Of a stretch of 58,408 bases of DNA, positions 26,652 through 35,745 are shown piece after piece (position 1 is the stretch's first letter; every line of letters starts with the position of its first letter). The translations under genes and the position numbers were made by a program. Source of the DNA: Rhodospirillales bacterium RIFCSPLOWO2_02_FULL_58_16. GTDB lineage: Bacteria; Pseudomonadota; Alphaproteobacteria; Rhodospirillales; 2-02-FULL-58-16. The notes beneath the pieces were generated by a model that had not been told where the DNA came from, ran no database searches, and was given only the letters and a program-made list of their open reading frames with translations. The stretch covers positions 1 through 58,408 of the forward strand of contig MIAA01000029.1 in the NCBI GenBank assembly GCA_001830425.1. Reading direction: 5' to 3'.

Positions 26652-26663
26652 GCATTGCAATGC
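26652..26663. promoter_or_regulatory. 12-bp palindrome in mnt/pntAA divergent gap
   Basis: GCATTGCAATGC is a perfect palindrome about 95 bases before pntAA and 137 bases before mntA. It could be an operator; the sequence alone does not show for which gene. Confidence 0.3.
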
Positions 26664-26757
26664 TTGCGTTTATGCGGAGTTGGTAGCATAAAGCCGGGTC
26701 GTATCTTCCAGGAAGGTCGGATCATACTTTCCAATAGGGAAAGCCGGGGAAAAAAAC

Positions 26758-27972
26758 ATGAAAATTGCCATACCCAAGGAATGCTGCCGGGGCGAGACGC
26801 GAGTCGCGGGTTCACCCGATGTCGTAAAGAAGTTATGTGGTTTCGGTTTTGACGTCATCGTTGAGACGGGGGCCGGCGAACACGCCGCCTTTACCGACGA
26901 CGCCTTCAAGAGCGCCGGAGCGACCATCGCCAAGGACGCCGAAGCGACGCTGAAACATGCCGACGTCATACTTAAAATTCGCGGCCTCACCACCGACGGC
27001 GACGACAACGAGTTGTCGATGGTGAAAAAGGGCGCCGTCCTCATCGCCCATATCCAGGCGATGACCAACGCCGGAGACGTGCAGGCCTACGCCGACGCCG
27101 GCGTCACCGCCTTCGCCATGGAGCTGATGCCCCGCATTTCCCGCGCCCAGTCTATGGATATCCTGTCTTCGCAAAGCAATCTTGCGGGCTATCGCGCCGT
27201 GCTGGACGGCGCGGTCGAACTTCCCTGCGCCTTCCCGATGATGATGACCGCCGCCGGCACCGTGCCGCCGGCCAAGGTGTTTGTAATGGGGGTCGGCGTC
27301 GCCGGATTGCAGGCCATCGCCACCGCCAGACGCCTCGGCGCCGTAGTCACCGCCACCGACGTCAGGCCGGCCACCAAAGAGCAGGTGGAAAGCCTCGGCG
27401 GCAAGTTCCTGGTCGTTGACGCGGAAATGGAAAAAGACGCCCAAACCGCCGCCGGCTACGCCAAGGTAATGCCTCCTGAGTACTTCGCCAAGCAGAAGCA
27501 GGTGGTGTCCGAGCATATCAAAAAGCAGGACATCGTTATTACCACCGCCCTGATTCCCGGTCGCCCGGCTCCGGTGCTGGTTACCGAGGACATGGTCAAG
27601 TCAATGAAAGCCGGCTCGGTGATCGTCGATCTCGCGGTCGAAGCCGGCGGCAACTGCCCGCTGTCGGAACTCGGCAAAGTGGTGACCAAATACGGCGTCA
27701 AGATCGTCGGCCATGAAAACGTTCCCGGACGTCTCGCCGCCGACGCCAGCGCCCTGTTCGCCAAGAACCTGCTCAACTTCATCTCGCCCCATGTGAACAA
27801 GGAAAAGAAGACTCTTGATTTCAAGTGGGATGACGAAACAGTTACCGGCACCCTTGTCACCCGCGACGGCAAGGTGGTGAACGAGGCGGTGAAAGCCGCC
27901 GCCTCTTCCGATGATGCCGCGCCCAAAAAACACGCAGCTAAAAAGCATTCGGCTGACAAGAAGGGGAAATAA
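26758..27972 (+). CDS. pntAA: NAD(P) transhydrogenase subunit alpha part 1
   Basis: Soluble NAD(H)-binding domain I of the proton-translocating transhydrogenase, 404 residues. It contains the alanine-dehydrogenase-like fold with the Rossmann glycines [16 protein letters not shown] and the following TDVRP. The C-terminus ends in a Lys/His-rich tail ([14 protein letters not shown]) beyond the usual domain. It is the first of three genes, the split form found in Rhodospirillum rubrum and other alphaproteobacteria, and two bases separate it from pntAB. Confidence 0.95.
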   Translation: MKIAIPKECCRGETRVAGSPDVVKKLCGFGFDVIVETGAGEHAAFTDDAFKSAGATIAKDAEATLKHADVILKIRGLTTDGDDNELSMVKKGAVLIAHIQAMTNAGDVQAYADAGVTAFAMELMPRISRAQSMDILSSQSNLAGYRAVLDGAVELPCAFPMMMTAAGTVPPAKVFVMGVGVAGLQAIATARRLGAVVTATDVRPATKEQVESLGGKFLVVDAEMEKDAQTAAGYAKVMPPEYFAKQKQVVSEHIKKQDIVITTALIPGRPAPVLVTEDMVKSMKAGSVIVDLAVEAGGNCPLSELGKVVTKYGVKIVGHENVPGRLAADASALFAKNLLNFISPHVNKEKKTLDFKWDDETVTGTLVTRDGKVVNEAVKAAASSDDAAPKKHAAKKHSADKKGK

Positions 27973-27974
27973 TC

Positions 27975-28403
27975 ATGGATTCGGCAACCATCGCAAACAG
28001 CGCCAAGATCGTCGCCGCCGACGCGGCTAAACTGGCCGAAAGAGCCGCCGGCGTAGCCAACGACGCGGTCGACTTCGCCGCCGGGGTAGGTCATGCCGCA
28101 GGAACGCCGTTCCTTGAGCTGTTCACTATCTTCGTGCTGGCCTGCTTCATCGGCTTTTACGTCGTGTGGAGCGTCACGCCGGCCCTGCATTCGCCGCTGA
28201 TGAGCGTCACCAACGCCATCTCCTCGGTGATTATCGTCGGCGCCCTGATCGCCGTCGGCCCCGCCAAGATGGACTTCTCCAAGGTCATGGGCTTCCTGGC
28301 GGTGATTCTGGCGTCGGTCAATATCTTCGGCGGCTTCATCGTCACCAACCGGATGCTGGCCATGTTCAAGAAGAAAGAAAAGAAGACAGGAGCGGCGTCA
28401 TGA
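27975..28403 (+). CDS. pntAB: NAD(P) transhydrogenase subunit alpha part 2
   Basis: Small membrane subunit of 142 residues with three transmembrane helices (around 40–60, 65–85 and 95–120), forming half of the proton-conducting domain II. The N-terminal 35 residues are a soluble, Ala-rich lead-in. The end overlaps pntB by four bases (ATGA). Confidence 0.92.
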   Translation: MDSATIANSAKIVAADAAKLAERAAGVANDAVDFAAGVGHAAGTPFLELFTIFVLACFIGFYVVWSVTPALHSPLMSVTNAISSVIIVGALIAVGPAKMDFSKVMGFLAVILASVNIFGGFIVTNRMLAMFKKKEKKTGAAS

Positions 28404-29800
28404 GCGGCACGGTAACCGGTTTCGCATATCTGGCCGCAGGCGTCCTGTTCATCATGGCGTTGCGCGGCCTGAGTTCGCCCGCGTCGTCGCGCAAGGGCAA
28501 TATGTTCGGCATCATCGGCATGGTGATCGCCATTGCGACTACATTGTTGAGTCCCGGCGTGGTCAGCTTCGGCATGATCGTGCTCGGCATCGTCATCGGC
28601 GGAAGCATCGGCGCCGTCGTGGCGCAGAAAATTCAGATGACGGCGCTGCCTCAGCTTGTCGCCGCCTTCCACTCGCTGGTCGGCCTGGCTGCGGTGTTCG
28701 TCGCGGCGGCGGCGTTTTTCCATCCTGACGCTTACGGACTCGGCGCAAGCGGCAGCATTCCCGCCGGCAGTCTGGTCGAGATGGCCCTCGGAACCGCTAT
28801 CGGCGCCATCACCTTCACCGGGTCGCTGATCGCTTTCGGCAAGTTGCAGGGAGTGTTGGGCGGAGCGCCGACCACCTTCCCCGGCCAGCACTATCTTAAT
28901 GCCGCCATCGCCGTGGCTATCGTCACCCTGATTATCTGGATGACGGCGAGCGAGTCGGCTGTGGCCTTCTGGATGTTGGTCGCCATGTCGTTCCTGATCG
29001 GCTTTTTGCTGATCATTCCCATCGGCGGCGCCGACATGCCTGTCGTGGTGTCGATGCTCAACTCCTACTCGGGATGGGCGGCGGCGGGCATCGGCTTTAC
29101 GTTGTCCAACACGGCGCTGATCGTGACCGGCGCCCTGGTCGGATCGTCGGGCGCCATCCTCAGCTATATCATGTGCAAGGGCATGAACCGCTCCATCATC
29201 AACGTGTTGCTGGGCGGCTTCGGCGGTGAAGTAGCCGGTCCCGCCGCCGGCGGCGACGGGAAAGAGCGTTCCGTCAAGTCGGGAAGCGCTGAAGACGCCG
29301 CCTTTTTGATGAGCAACGCTGGCAAGGTTATCATAGTGCCCGGATACGGCATGGCGGTGGCCCAGGCCCAGCACGCCCTGCGCGAAATGGCCGACAAGCT
29401 GAAGGCTCGCGGCGTCGAGGTGGCCTATGCCATTCACCCGGTGGCGGGGCGCATGCCCGGCCACATGAACGTGCTGCTGGCCGAAGCCAACGTGCCGTAC
29501 GATGAGGTCTTCGAACTGGAGGAAATCAACCACGAGTTCGCCACCGCCGACGTCGCCTACGTCATCGGCGCCAACGACGTCACCAACCCGGCGGCCAAGA
29601 CCGATCCCACCAGCGCCATCTACGGCATGCCGATCTTTGACCTGGAGAAAGCGGGGACCACCCTGTTCATCAAGCGCTCCATGGCCACCGGCTACGCCGG
29701 CGTCCACAACGAACTGTTTTTCAGCGACAAGACCATGATGCTGTTCGCCGACGCCAAGAAGATGACCGAGGAAATCTGCAAGGCGCTGGACCACATGTAA
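28400..29800 (+). CDS. pntB: NAD(P) transhydrogenase subunit beta
   Basis: 466 residues: about eight to nine transmembrane helices of domain II, followed from about residue 285 by the NADP(H)-binding domain III with [11 protein letters not shown] and the [11 protein letters not shown] segment. With PntAA/PntAB it uses the proton gradient to move hydride from NADH to NADP+, supplying NADPH. A strong terminator follows the stop. Confidence 0.96.
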   Translation: MSGTVTGFAYLAAGVLFIMALRGLSSPASSRKGNMFGIIGMVIAIATTLLSPGVVSFGMIVLGIVIGGSIGAVVAQKIQMTALPQLVAAFHSLVGLAAVFVAAAAFFHPDAYGLGASGSIPAGSLVEMALGTAIGAITFTGSLIAFGKLQGVLGGAPTTFPGQHYLNAAIAVAIVTLIIWMTASESAVAFWMLVAMSFLIGFLLIIPIGGADMPVVVSMLNSYSGWAAAGIGFTLSNTALIVTGALVGSSGAILSYIMCKGMNRSIINVLLGGFGGEVAGPAAGGDGKERSVKSGSAEDAAFLMSNAGKVIIVPGYGMAVAQAQHALREMADKLKARGVEVAYAIHPVAGRMPGHMNVLLAEANVPYDEVFELEEINHEFATADVAYVIGANDVTNPAAKTDPTSAIYGMPIFDLEKAGTTLFIKRSMATGYAGVHNELFFSDKTMMLFADAKKMTEEICKALDHM

Positions 29801-29824
29801 GCGTCATACGCATCGACAAAGACA

Positions 29825-29857
29825 AAACGGCGGGATTTGAAACCCCGCCGTTTTTTT
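29825..29857 (+). terminator. rho-independent terminator of the pnt operon
   Basis: A ten-base stem (AAACGGCGGG/CCCGCCGTTT) with a nine-base loop, running into seven T residues at 29851–29857, 25 bases after the pntB stop. Confidence 0.93.
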
Positions 29858-29950
29858 GTCGGCCCCCGCTTCTGGAAATTCACGTTTCAAGACTTGCCCA
29901 TAAACCTGTATAGTATCAACAGCGAACAACCACGCGGAGCAGGCGAGTTC

Positions 29951-30223
29951 ATGACCAAGGATCCGTTCGCCCTATCGTACTCGCGCACCTGGAGCCGTCC
30001 CGACGGGGTCGATGACGATGCCCTTATCGCCTCCGTCCTGGACAGGCCGACCTTTGAAGGCCTGGCGAAGCTGTGTCTGAAATTCGGCGAGGATCGGGTG
30101 TGGAAGATTCTTGACGAGTTATCCGGCGATCCGAAAGCGCGTCCTGAAGCCATGATCGAATCGCGGCGCATGCTGGAAAACATCCGCAAGGGATTTGGCC
30201 GTGCATCCCGACAAACTGCCTGA
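29951..30223 (+). CDS. small protein upstream of AbiEii-type remnant
   Basis: A 90-residue soluble protein, helical, with no confident family. Its position directly before, and overlapping by 23 bases, the start of an AbiEii-like nucleotidyltransferase fragment matches the short partner proteins often encoded before AbiEii toxins. The length and the pattern of a ‘…VLDRPTFEGLAKL…’ helix pair recall DUF6922-type partners, but this is a weak resemblance. If so, it is an orphan antitoxin-like gene. The ATG at 29951 was chosen because the upstream extension overlaps the pnt terminator. Confidence 0.55.
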   Translation: MTKDPFALSYSRTWSRPDGVDDDALIASVLDRPTFEGLAKLCLKFGEDRVWKILDELSGDPKARPEAMIESRRMLENIRKGFGRASRQTA

Positions 30224-30305
30224 CGCCACGCGGCGCGTACTTTCGGACCTTTCCGAACTGCCCGCCATCGGGGAGTTCATCCTCATCGGCGGCACGGCGA
30301 TGCGG
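30201..30305 (+). pseudogene. AbiEii-like nucleotidyltransferase, N-terminal remnant
   Basis: From GTG at 30201 the reading frame gives about 34 residues ending EFILIGGTAM, which matches the start of AbiEii/AbiGii toxins (the LxGGTAL signature). Homology stops at once after GGTA; the following residues are low-complexity Arg/Pro/Ser and no DxD catalytic motif follows. It is a truncated toxin. Confidence 0.6.
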
Positions 30306-30500
30306 CGGGCGCCGTCGACACCGAGTCCGGCCCGGTCAAGACGGCAGCCAAGGCCGTCGCCGCCGGCCGCGCCGAGCTTGATCATCACTTGTTGTGGACG
30401 AGCAGGAATGCTTTTCCGCCTGCCGGGCGGACGAAGTAGGTGCTGTTGCCGGAGAGTCTGAAGTTGTAGACGGTCATCGCCGCATCGCCTTCCCCGGCTG
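30306..30500. other. non-coding or decayed segment with a 30-codon minus-strand frame
   Basis: No intact gene is seen. On the minus strand 30385–30477 encodes a 30-residue frame (MTVYNFRLSGNST… ending LLVHNK) with GGAAGG upstream of its ATG. It reads like the C-terminal part of a larger protein. It could be a micro-protein or a fragment; there is not enough to decide. Confidence 0.3.
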
Positions 30501-30647
30501 CAATCGCTCGACCTCTTGGCAACTCAGGTTTCCGACCTTTCGCCCCTGTTCGGACTCAAGAAAATTAAATACCTGAATATCAGGGATACAAAAGTTACCG
30601 ACCTCGGCCCCCTGGCCGACATGCCGGGGCTGGAAATCATTCGTTGA
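30501..30647 (+). pseudogene. leucine-rich-repeat (internalin-like) C-terminal fragment
   Basis: The frame ending in TGA at 30645–30647 reads about one and a half LRR units: [18 protein letters not shown], then [17 protein letters not shown]. This is the L-x-P-L-x-x-L…L-x-L pattern of internalin-type repeats. No start codon or N-terminal part is nearby, so it is a remnant. Confidence 0.6.
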
Positions 30648-30716
30648 CGCAGAACCAGACCGGCCCTGTCCAAAGCCTCCCAGGGCAATCGCTCGAAGGA
30701 GATTGTTCCTGCTTTT

Positions 30717-30814
30717 ACCGTCATGGCCGGACTTGATCCGGCCATCCACGCCTTTTTTGCCTTGGCGACAAACAACAAAGACGTGGATGCGCGGGTCAAG
30801 CCCGCGCATGACGA
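30717..30814. repeat. long inverted-repeat intergenic element (GTCATGGCCGGACTTGATCC type)
   Basis: Arms GTCATGGCCGGACTTGATCC / GGGTCAAGCCCGCGCATGAC lie about 98 bp apart end to end with CCACG…ACGTGG inside. This is an imperfect palindrome of a kind widespread between genes in alphaproteobacteria. No gene lies between 30648 and 30933. Confidence 0.65.
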
Positions 30815-30933
30815 ACAAGAAGGGCCATTGTGAACGACTCTTTAGCTATTATGAAGACGTTCATTCGATTGCCCTGTCCAACGTCCCTCCTCCGCCATTG
30901 ACACTTTCTCCCCCGTCGCTCATGTTTCGGGCC

Positions 30934-31779
30934 ATGACCCATGATCACTTGAAAACCGTTGTCGAAGCCGCCTGGGAAGGCCGCGCCGAGATCAATTACG
31001 GCGCGACGGGCGAAGTGCGCGAGGCCGTGGATGAGGCCTTGCGCCTGCTTGACGGCGGGCAGGCGCGGGTGGCCGAGCGCCGGGGCGTCGGCAAGTGGAC
31101 GGTCAACCAGTGGCTCAAGAAGGCGGTGCTGTTGTCGTTCCGCCTCAACGACATGAGGGTTATCCCCGGCGGGGCGGGAGAGTCCGTCTGGTTTGACAAG
31201 GTTTCCTCCAAGTTCGACGACTGGGACGAGGCGCGCTTTCGCCAGGCCGGATTTCGCGCCGTGCCTGGCTGCGTGGTGCGCCGTTCCGCCTATATCGCGT
31301 CGGGCGTGATTCTTATGCCGAGTTTCGTCAATCTGGGCGCCTATGTCGATTGCAACGCCATGATCGACACCTGGGCGACAGTCGGCTCGTGCGCCCAGAT
31401 CGGCAAGAACGTGCATATCTCGGGCGGCGCCGGCATCGGCGGCGTGCTGGAGCCGTTGCAGGCCGGCCCCACCATCATCGAAGACAACTGCTTCATCGGC
31501 GCCCGCTCGGAAGTCGCCGAGGGCGTCATCGTCGAGGAAGGGGCCGTCCTGTCGATGGGCGTTTACCTGGGGGCCTCGACCAAGATTATTGATCGCGCAA
31601 GCGGCGAGGTCCATCAGGGGCGGGTGCCGGCCTATTCGGTGGTTGTGCCGGGAAGCCTGCCCGGCAAGCCTATGGCCGACGGCTCGCCGGGGCCGGGGCT
31701 GTATTGCGCCGTCATCGTCAAGACGGTGGACGAAAAAACCCGCTCCAAAACCTCGATCAACGACCTGTTGCGGGAATGA
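30934..31779 (+). CDS. dapD: tetrahydrodipicolinate N-succinyltransferase
   Basis: Lysine/diaminopimelate pathway enzyme, 281 residues, close to the usual length. A helical N-terminal domain ([13 protein letters not shown]) is followed by a left-handed beta-helix (from about residue 105; [31 protein letters not shown]). The start at 30934 matches the family N-terminus; an ATG 12 bases earlier is equally lacking a clear ribosome site. The stop overlaps dapE (ATGA), giving consecutive succinylase-pathway steps in one transcript. Confidence 0.96.
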   Translation: MTHDHLKTVVEAAWEGRAEINYGATGEVREAVDEALRLLDGGQARVAERRGVGKWTVNQWLKKAVLLSFRLNDMRVIPGGAGESVWFDKVSSKFDDWDEARFRQAGFRAVPGCVVRRSAYIASGVILMPSFVNLGAYVDCNAMIDTWATVGSCAQIGKNVHISGGAGIGGVLEPLQAGPTIIEDNCFIGARSEVAEGVIVEEGAVLSMGVYLGASTKIIDRASGEVHQGRVPAYSVVVPGSLPGKPMADGSPGPGLYCAVIVKTVDEKTRSKTSINDLLRE

Positions 31780-32924
31780 TTGATCCCCTTGAACTGAGTC
31801 GGGCGCTTATCCGCTGTCCCAGCGTCACTCCCGAAGACGCCGGCGCCCTTGATGTCCTGACCAAGGCGCTGGAGGGAATCGGCTTTACCTGCCGCCGCCT
31901 GAAGTTCTCGACGGACGGGACGCCCGACGTTGACAACCTGTACGCCCGCATCGGCTCGGCGGCGCCCAACTTCTGCTTCGCCGGACATACCGACGTGGTT
32001 CCCGCCGGAGACGGATGGAGCCACGGCCCGTTTGACGGCGCGGTCTCCGGCGACAGGCTGTACGGGCGCGGCGCGGCGGACATGAAGGGCGCCATCGCCT
32101 GCTTTGTCGCCGCCGCCTCCCGCTTCATCAAAGAAAAGGGCGTCGATTTCGGCGGCTCGATCAGCCTTATGATCACCGGCGACGAGGAAGGTCCGGCCGT
32201 CAACGGCACAGCCAGGATACTGGAATGGGCGAAAGAACAAGGTGAAACCATCGACGACTGCGTGGTCGGCGAGCCGACCAATCCGAAACAGATGGGCGAC
32301 CTGATCAAGATCGGCCGCAGGGGCAGTCTCAACGGACGCCTTACCGTGTACGGAACGCAGGGCCATACCGCCTATCCCGAACTGGCCGACAACCCGATTC
32401 CCCGCCTGATGCGGATGATGACGGTGCTTAATTTCGCCCAGTTGGACGACGGCGTGGCCAAGTACTTCGACCCGACCAGGGTGGCGATCACTTCTTTTGA
32501 CGTCGGCAATCCTACAACCAACATGATTCCGTCAAAAGCCGCAGCCGCCTTCAATATCCGCTTCAACGACAAGCATACCGGCGAACGCCTGATCGAGAAT
32601 ATAAAACAACGCTTCGACAAGGAGCAGTGCCGCTACGAGCTTGAGACGGAAATCTCGGGCGAGGCCTTTCTGACGCGGCCCGGCCCCCTCAGCAAGCTGG
32701 TTTCCGCCGCCGTTGAAAAGGTCACCGGGCGGACGCCGGATTACGGCACAGGCGGCGGCACCTCGGACGCCCGCTTCATCAAGAACTATTGCCCGGTGGT
32801 GGAGTTCGGCCTGATTGCCGAGACCGCGCATAAAGTCGATGAACATGTCGCCGTCGCCGATCTGGCGACCTTGACCGGAATTTACCAGGCGGTGCTTGAC
32901 GGTTATTTCCAAGAAGGCCGTTGA
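31776..32924 (+). CDS. dapE: succinyl-diaminopimelate desuccinylase
   Basis: Dizinc M20-family hydrolase of 382 residues that removes succinate to give LL-diaminopimelate. Zinc and catalytic residues are in place: His71 and Asp73 ([10 protein letters not shown]), Asp102 (GRGAADMKG) and the TGDEEGP glutamates at about 137–138, with the dimerisation domain in the middle. The start overlaps dapD and the stop overlaps the next gene by one base. Confidence 0.96.
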   Translation: MIDPLELSRALIRCPSVTPEDAGALDVLTKALEGIGFTCRRLKFSTDGTPDVDNLYARIGSAAPNFCFAGHTDVVPAGDGWSHGPFDGAVSGDRLYGRGAADMKGAIACFVAAASRFIKEKGVDFGGSISLMITGDEEGPAVNGTARILEWAKEQGETIDDCVVGEPTNPKQMGDLIKIGRRGSLNGRLTVYGTQGHTAYPELADNPIPRLMRMMTVLNFAQLDDGVAKYFDPTRVAITSFDVGNPTTNMIPSKAAAAFNIRFNDKHTGERLIENIKQRFDKEQCRYELETEISGEAFLTRPGPLSKLVSAAVEKVTGRTPDYGTGGGTSDARFIKNYCPVVEFGLIAETAHKVDEHVAVADLATLTGIYQAVLDGYFQEGR

Positions 32925-33484
32925 TGATCCAAGAAGCCCTCAGGTCCCTTTACGGCGCTTACCGGCTGGCCCGTCGCGACGCCGGCGGCATGGCCTTTTT
33001 CAACACTACCATCGACGGATTTTGGCGTTCTTTCCTGGCGGCGGCAATCATCGCCCCCTTCTATATACTGCTGCTGTACATACGCTTTAACGCCGGCGAG
33101 ATGAACGTCCATCCTTACAGGTTCGTTGCGGTGGAGGCGATTTCCTACGTCTTGTCGTGGGTGACGTTCCCGGTGGTTATGATCTCACTGGCCAAGTTCC
33201 TGGAGCGGGAAAAGAATTACCTTGCCTACATTGTCGCCTATAACTGGGCGTCCGTGCTGCAAAACGCGCTCTATTTGCCGCTGGCGATGCTGATGGTCAA
33301 CGAACTGTTGCCGGCCGGCATGGCAAGCGCGTTGAGTCTTATCGTTTTTCTGATGATCATTTTCTACACATGGTTCGTCGCCAGGACGGCGTTGAACGTC
33401 AGCGGCGGCATCGCGTCCGGCATCGTCGTTCTGGATTTGGTTATCTCCGTCTTCATCAACGCCACCGCCGAAAGCATGTTTTAA
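32924..33484 (+). CDS. inner-membrane protein in the dapDE operon
   Basis: 186 residues with about four to five hydrophobic helices (roughly 35–55, 68–92, 105–130, 133–155, 160–180) after a short cytoplasmic N-terminus. The size and helix layout recall Yip1-like proteins, but no motif settles it. It follows dapE with a one-base overlap (TGATG), so it is co-translated, yet no link with lysine synthesis is evident. Confidence 0.7.
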   Translation: MIQEALRSLYGAYRLARRDAGGMAFFNTTIDGFWRSFLAAAIIAPFYILLLYIRFNAGEMNVHPYRFVAVEAISYVLSWVTFPVVMISLAKFLEREKNYLAYIVAYNWASVLQNALYLPLAMLMVNELLPAGMASALSLIVFLMIIFYTWFVARTALNVSGGIASGIVVLDLVISVFINATAESMF

Positions 33485-33488
33485 TATG

Positions 33489-34055
33489 TCACTTCTTTTT
33501 CTCCATGACTTTCCTGATTCGTTCGAGTTCTTCAACAACCGGATCTAACTCTCCCTCGGAGCCTATATACGGACGGAGATCAACTCGGTTCACTTCTTCG
33601 GCCTTTTTTCCAAGGAACTCATATGTGGCCGTAACATTAAATTGCGTAGGAGAAACATCGGGCTGCGCGCTTTTGCCGAAAAGTACCCAGCCCGGCCCAA
33701 GAGCAAAAATTAGTTCGGCTCCTGGTGGAAAGCAATCGATAGGGGTCGAAAATGCACTCTTGCTCCGAAGGTTTTTGTCAGCACCATCTTTCTCGCCATA
33801 CTGAAAAAAATCACGATCAAGAGTAAGATGAAGATTACGCGCACCCATTCGCCCGGTGTTTTTCACTCGGAGATAAAGAAACGGCGTATGGGGTCGAATG
33901 AAAGGTGCAACGGTAATGTATGGGCGCAGCATTGCTTCTGATTGATCGCGTACAGCCTCCATAGAAGCCTCGCTCGCCTTCGCCATGCGATACGTCAAAT
34001 AGGCATATATCGCGGTGATTAACACAAGAAGGGCGGTCAGAGACTCAATTACCAT
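33489..34055 (-). CDS. membrane-anchored protein of unknown function
   Basis: 188 residues: one N-terminal transmembrane helix (residues 4–22), a short coiled segment and a beta-rich soluble domain (LRVKNTGRMGARNLHL, a CARDB-like ‘VKNTG’ strand). The last 25 residues are charged and helical. The gene is AT-richer than the neighbours and sits beside vapBC, which suggests an accessory insertion between dapE and truA. GGAGG precedes the ATG. Confidence 0.6.
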   Translation of the reverse strand: MVIESLTALLVLITAIYAYLTYRMAKASEASMEAVRDQSEAMLRPYITVAPFIRPHTPFLYLRVKNTGRMGARNLHLTLDRDFFQYGEKDGADKNLRSKSAFSTPIDCFPPGAELIFALGPGWVLFGKSAQPDVSPTQFNVTATYEFLGKKAEEVNRVDLRPYIGSEGELDPVVEELERIRKVMEKKK

Positions 34056-34144
34056 GCAGCCTCCGTGTGGTATCCAGTTCGGTAGGATGGAAAAACGTAG
34101 CGCCTTCTGCCGTATAAAGTTCTCCGGTACATGTCACCGCCACT

Positions 34145-34531
34145 TTACGATTGCTTTACGCTTAACAGGTAAGGAATAGCGACGAAGGAATGGCGAGCCG
34201 GATCAAAGTCCTTGCTGTTGCGAGTCGCCAACATCAACCGGCGGTTGATTGCCACAGCGGCCTGCAAGGCATCCGGCAATTTCCAGCGATGTTCGCGGCG
34301 CAGACTTGCGGCCAGATCGGCATCATCTTCGGTCAATGCATGAGTTGGAAAAAGGTTGAGAAAAGCCTTGGCCTGCACCTCGCCCACGGCGTCGAATCCG
34401 GTCAGCACTTCGGCTCGCGTTATGACGGAAACAGCCGCCGATTCGTGGTTTTCCAATAGAAATCCGGTCGCCTCAGATCGCCCATTGAAATGGTCGATCA
34501 AGATGACTGAATCCAGAAGATAGCCGTTCAA
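34145..34531 (-). CDS. vapC: VapC-type PIN-domain toxin
   Basis: Mg-dependent ribonuclease toxin, 128 residues. PIN acidic residues are visible: Asp7 in LLDSVILID, Glu41 in ITRAEVLTG, Asp near residue 87 in LPDALQAA, and NSKDF in place of the last acidic site. VapC proteins of this group cleave tRNA or rRNA; the target is unknown. The start overlaps the antitoxin stop by four bases. Confidence 0.88.
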   Translation of the reverse strand: MNGYLLDSVILIDHFNGRSEATGFLLENHESAAVSVITRAEVLTGFDAVGEVQAKAFLNLFPTHALTEDDADLAASLRREHRWKLPDALQAAVAINRRLMLATRNSKDFDPARHSFVAIPYLLSVKQS

Positions 34532-34785
34532 CGCCTACTCCACTCGTCGCGCAGGTGTTGCTGCACAACAAGTCCATCCTTACCCTGCCAAATGCCGCTG
34601 GTGAGCCACGCCAATTTCTCGAAGGATTGCGTCACATGGCTTTTCGCCTTTTGGGCTTCCGCCTTTTTGCGGTAAAGTTGCAAAGCCCGACGCACCACTT
34701 CCGTTTGTGGAACATGCTCCACCTGCGCCCGGCGGGCGAGCCAGTCTCGTTCTTCAGGTTTCAGGCTAATAGTTGTACGTTGCAC
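34528..34785 (-). CDS. vapB: ribbon-helix-helix antitoxin (VapB-like)
   Basis: 85 residues. The N-terminal RHH fold (TTISLKPEERDWLARRA…TEVVRRALQLY) should bind the operon promoter, and the Trp/Lys-rich C-terminal half (FEKLAWLTSGIW) should wrap VapC. The start is GTG with AGGAG eight bases upstream. It is the first gene of the pair, which allows autorepression. Confidence 0.8.
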   Translation of the reverse strand: MQRTTISLKPEERDWLARRAQVEHVPQTEVVRRALQLYRKKAEAQKAKSHVTQSFEKLAWLTSGIWQGKDGLVVQQHLRDEWSRR

Positions 34786-34907
34786 GGTCTAACTCCTCGC
34801 GTGATGTCAATATCGCAAGCATATTATCAATCCGCATGTCGATAGCAATCTTCTGCCATTATCCCGTATTTGCAACCGGAGTAAAAGACACGTTTACGTC
34901 ACCCTCG

Positions 34908-35645
34908 CTAATATATCACTTTCACCAGATACAGGCCTTGCGCCGGGGCGGTGGGGCCGCCGGCGGAGCGGTCGCGGGCTTCAAGGGCGACGCGCACGTC
35001 ATCGACGGTCCATTTGCCCTCGCCGACCAGTTTCAGCGTGCCGACGAAATTACGCACCTGACGGTGCAGGAATGAACGCGCCTCGGCGCGGATAGTGATC
35101 TCATCGCCTCGGCGCTCCACATCCAGCGCGCTCACGGTCTTGACCGGCGACTTGGCCTGGCAAATGACGGCGCGGAAGGTGGTGAAGTCGTGTACGCCCA
35201 CCAACGCCTTTGCAGCCTGGTCCATTGCCCCTGCATCCAGCGGAACCGGAACCCACCACTTGCCGCCGCGATTCAAGGCGGGAGGCGAACGCCTGTTGAT
35301 GATGCGATAGCGATAAACGCGCCCGACGGCGTCGAAGCGGGCGTGAAAATTACCGTCGGCGATTTCACAGCCGAGCACCGATACCGGCGCCGGCTTGAGG
35401 TGAAAGTTGATGGCGTCGCGCACGGTGTCGGTCCTGAACTCGCGGCCGAGGTCGAAATGGGCGACCTGTCCGAGGGCATGAACGCCAGAATCGGTGCGCC
35501 CGGCGCCGAAAACGGTAACGGCCTCATGACTGAACTTGCCGATGGCTTCCTCAATCGCCTGCTGCACCGAGCCGGCGTTTTCCTGGCGCTGCCAGCCGGC
35601 GAACCCGCCGCCGTCGTATTCGATGGTGATTTTATAGCGCGGCAT
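34908..35645 (-). CDS. truA: tRNA pseudouridine(38–40) synthase
   Basis: Converts uridines 38–40 of the anticodon arm to pseudouridine. The 245-residue protein shows [14 protein letters not shown] with the catalytic aspartate, [16 protein letters not shown] and the [15 protein letters not shown] segment. In many alphaproteobacteria truA follows def–fmt; here it stands alone beside a toxin–antitoxin pair. Confidence 0.96.
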   Translation of the reverse strand: MPRYKITIEYDGGGFAGWQRQENAGSVQQAIEEAIGKFSHEAVTVFGAGRTDSGVHALGQVAHFDLGREFRTDTVRDAINFHLKPAPVSVLGCEIADGNFHARFDAVGRVYRYRIINRRSPPALNRGGKWWVPVPLDAGAMDQAAKALVGVHDFTTFRAVICQAKSPVKTVSALDVERRGDEITIRAEARSFLHRQVRNFVGTLKLVGEGKWTVDDVRVALEARDRSAGGPTAPAQGLYLVKVIY

Positions 35646-35745
35646 GGCCTTCTTTTACCTGTGTGCCTCTCATGCTTCGATAGTTTTGTCGGAAAATTTG
35701 TGTATAATCGCCGCTCTTGGGAGAAACTCAAGGCTTGGGGGAAGC

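Noticed and set aside
28157-29794. A 545-codon open frame antisense to pntAB/pntB
   Set aside because: It is the complement of conserved transhydrogenase sequence; composition is His/Gly/Asp-rich with no domain, as expected of a GC-rich shadow frame.
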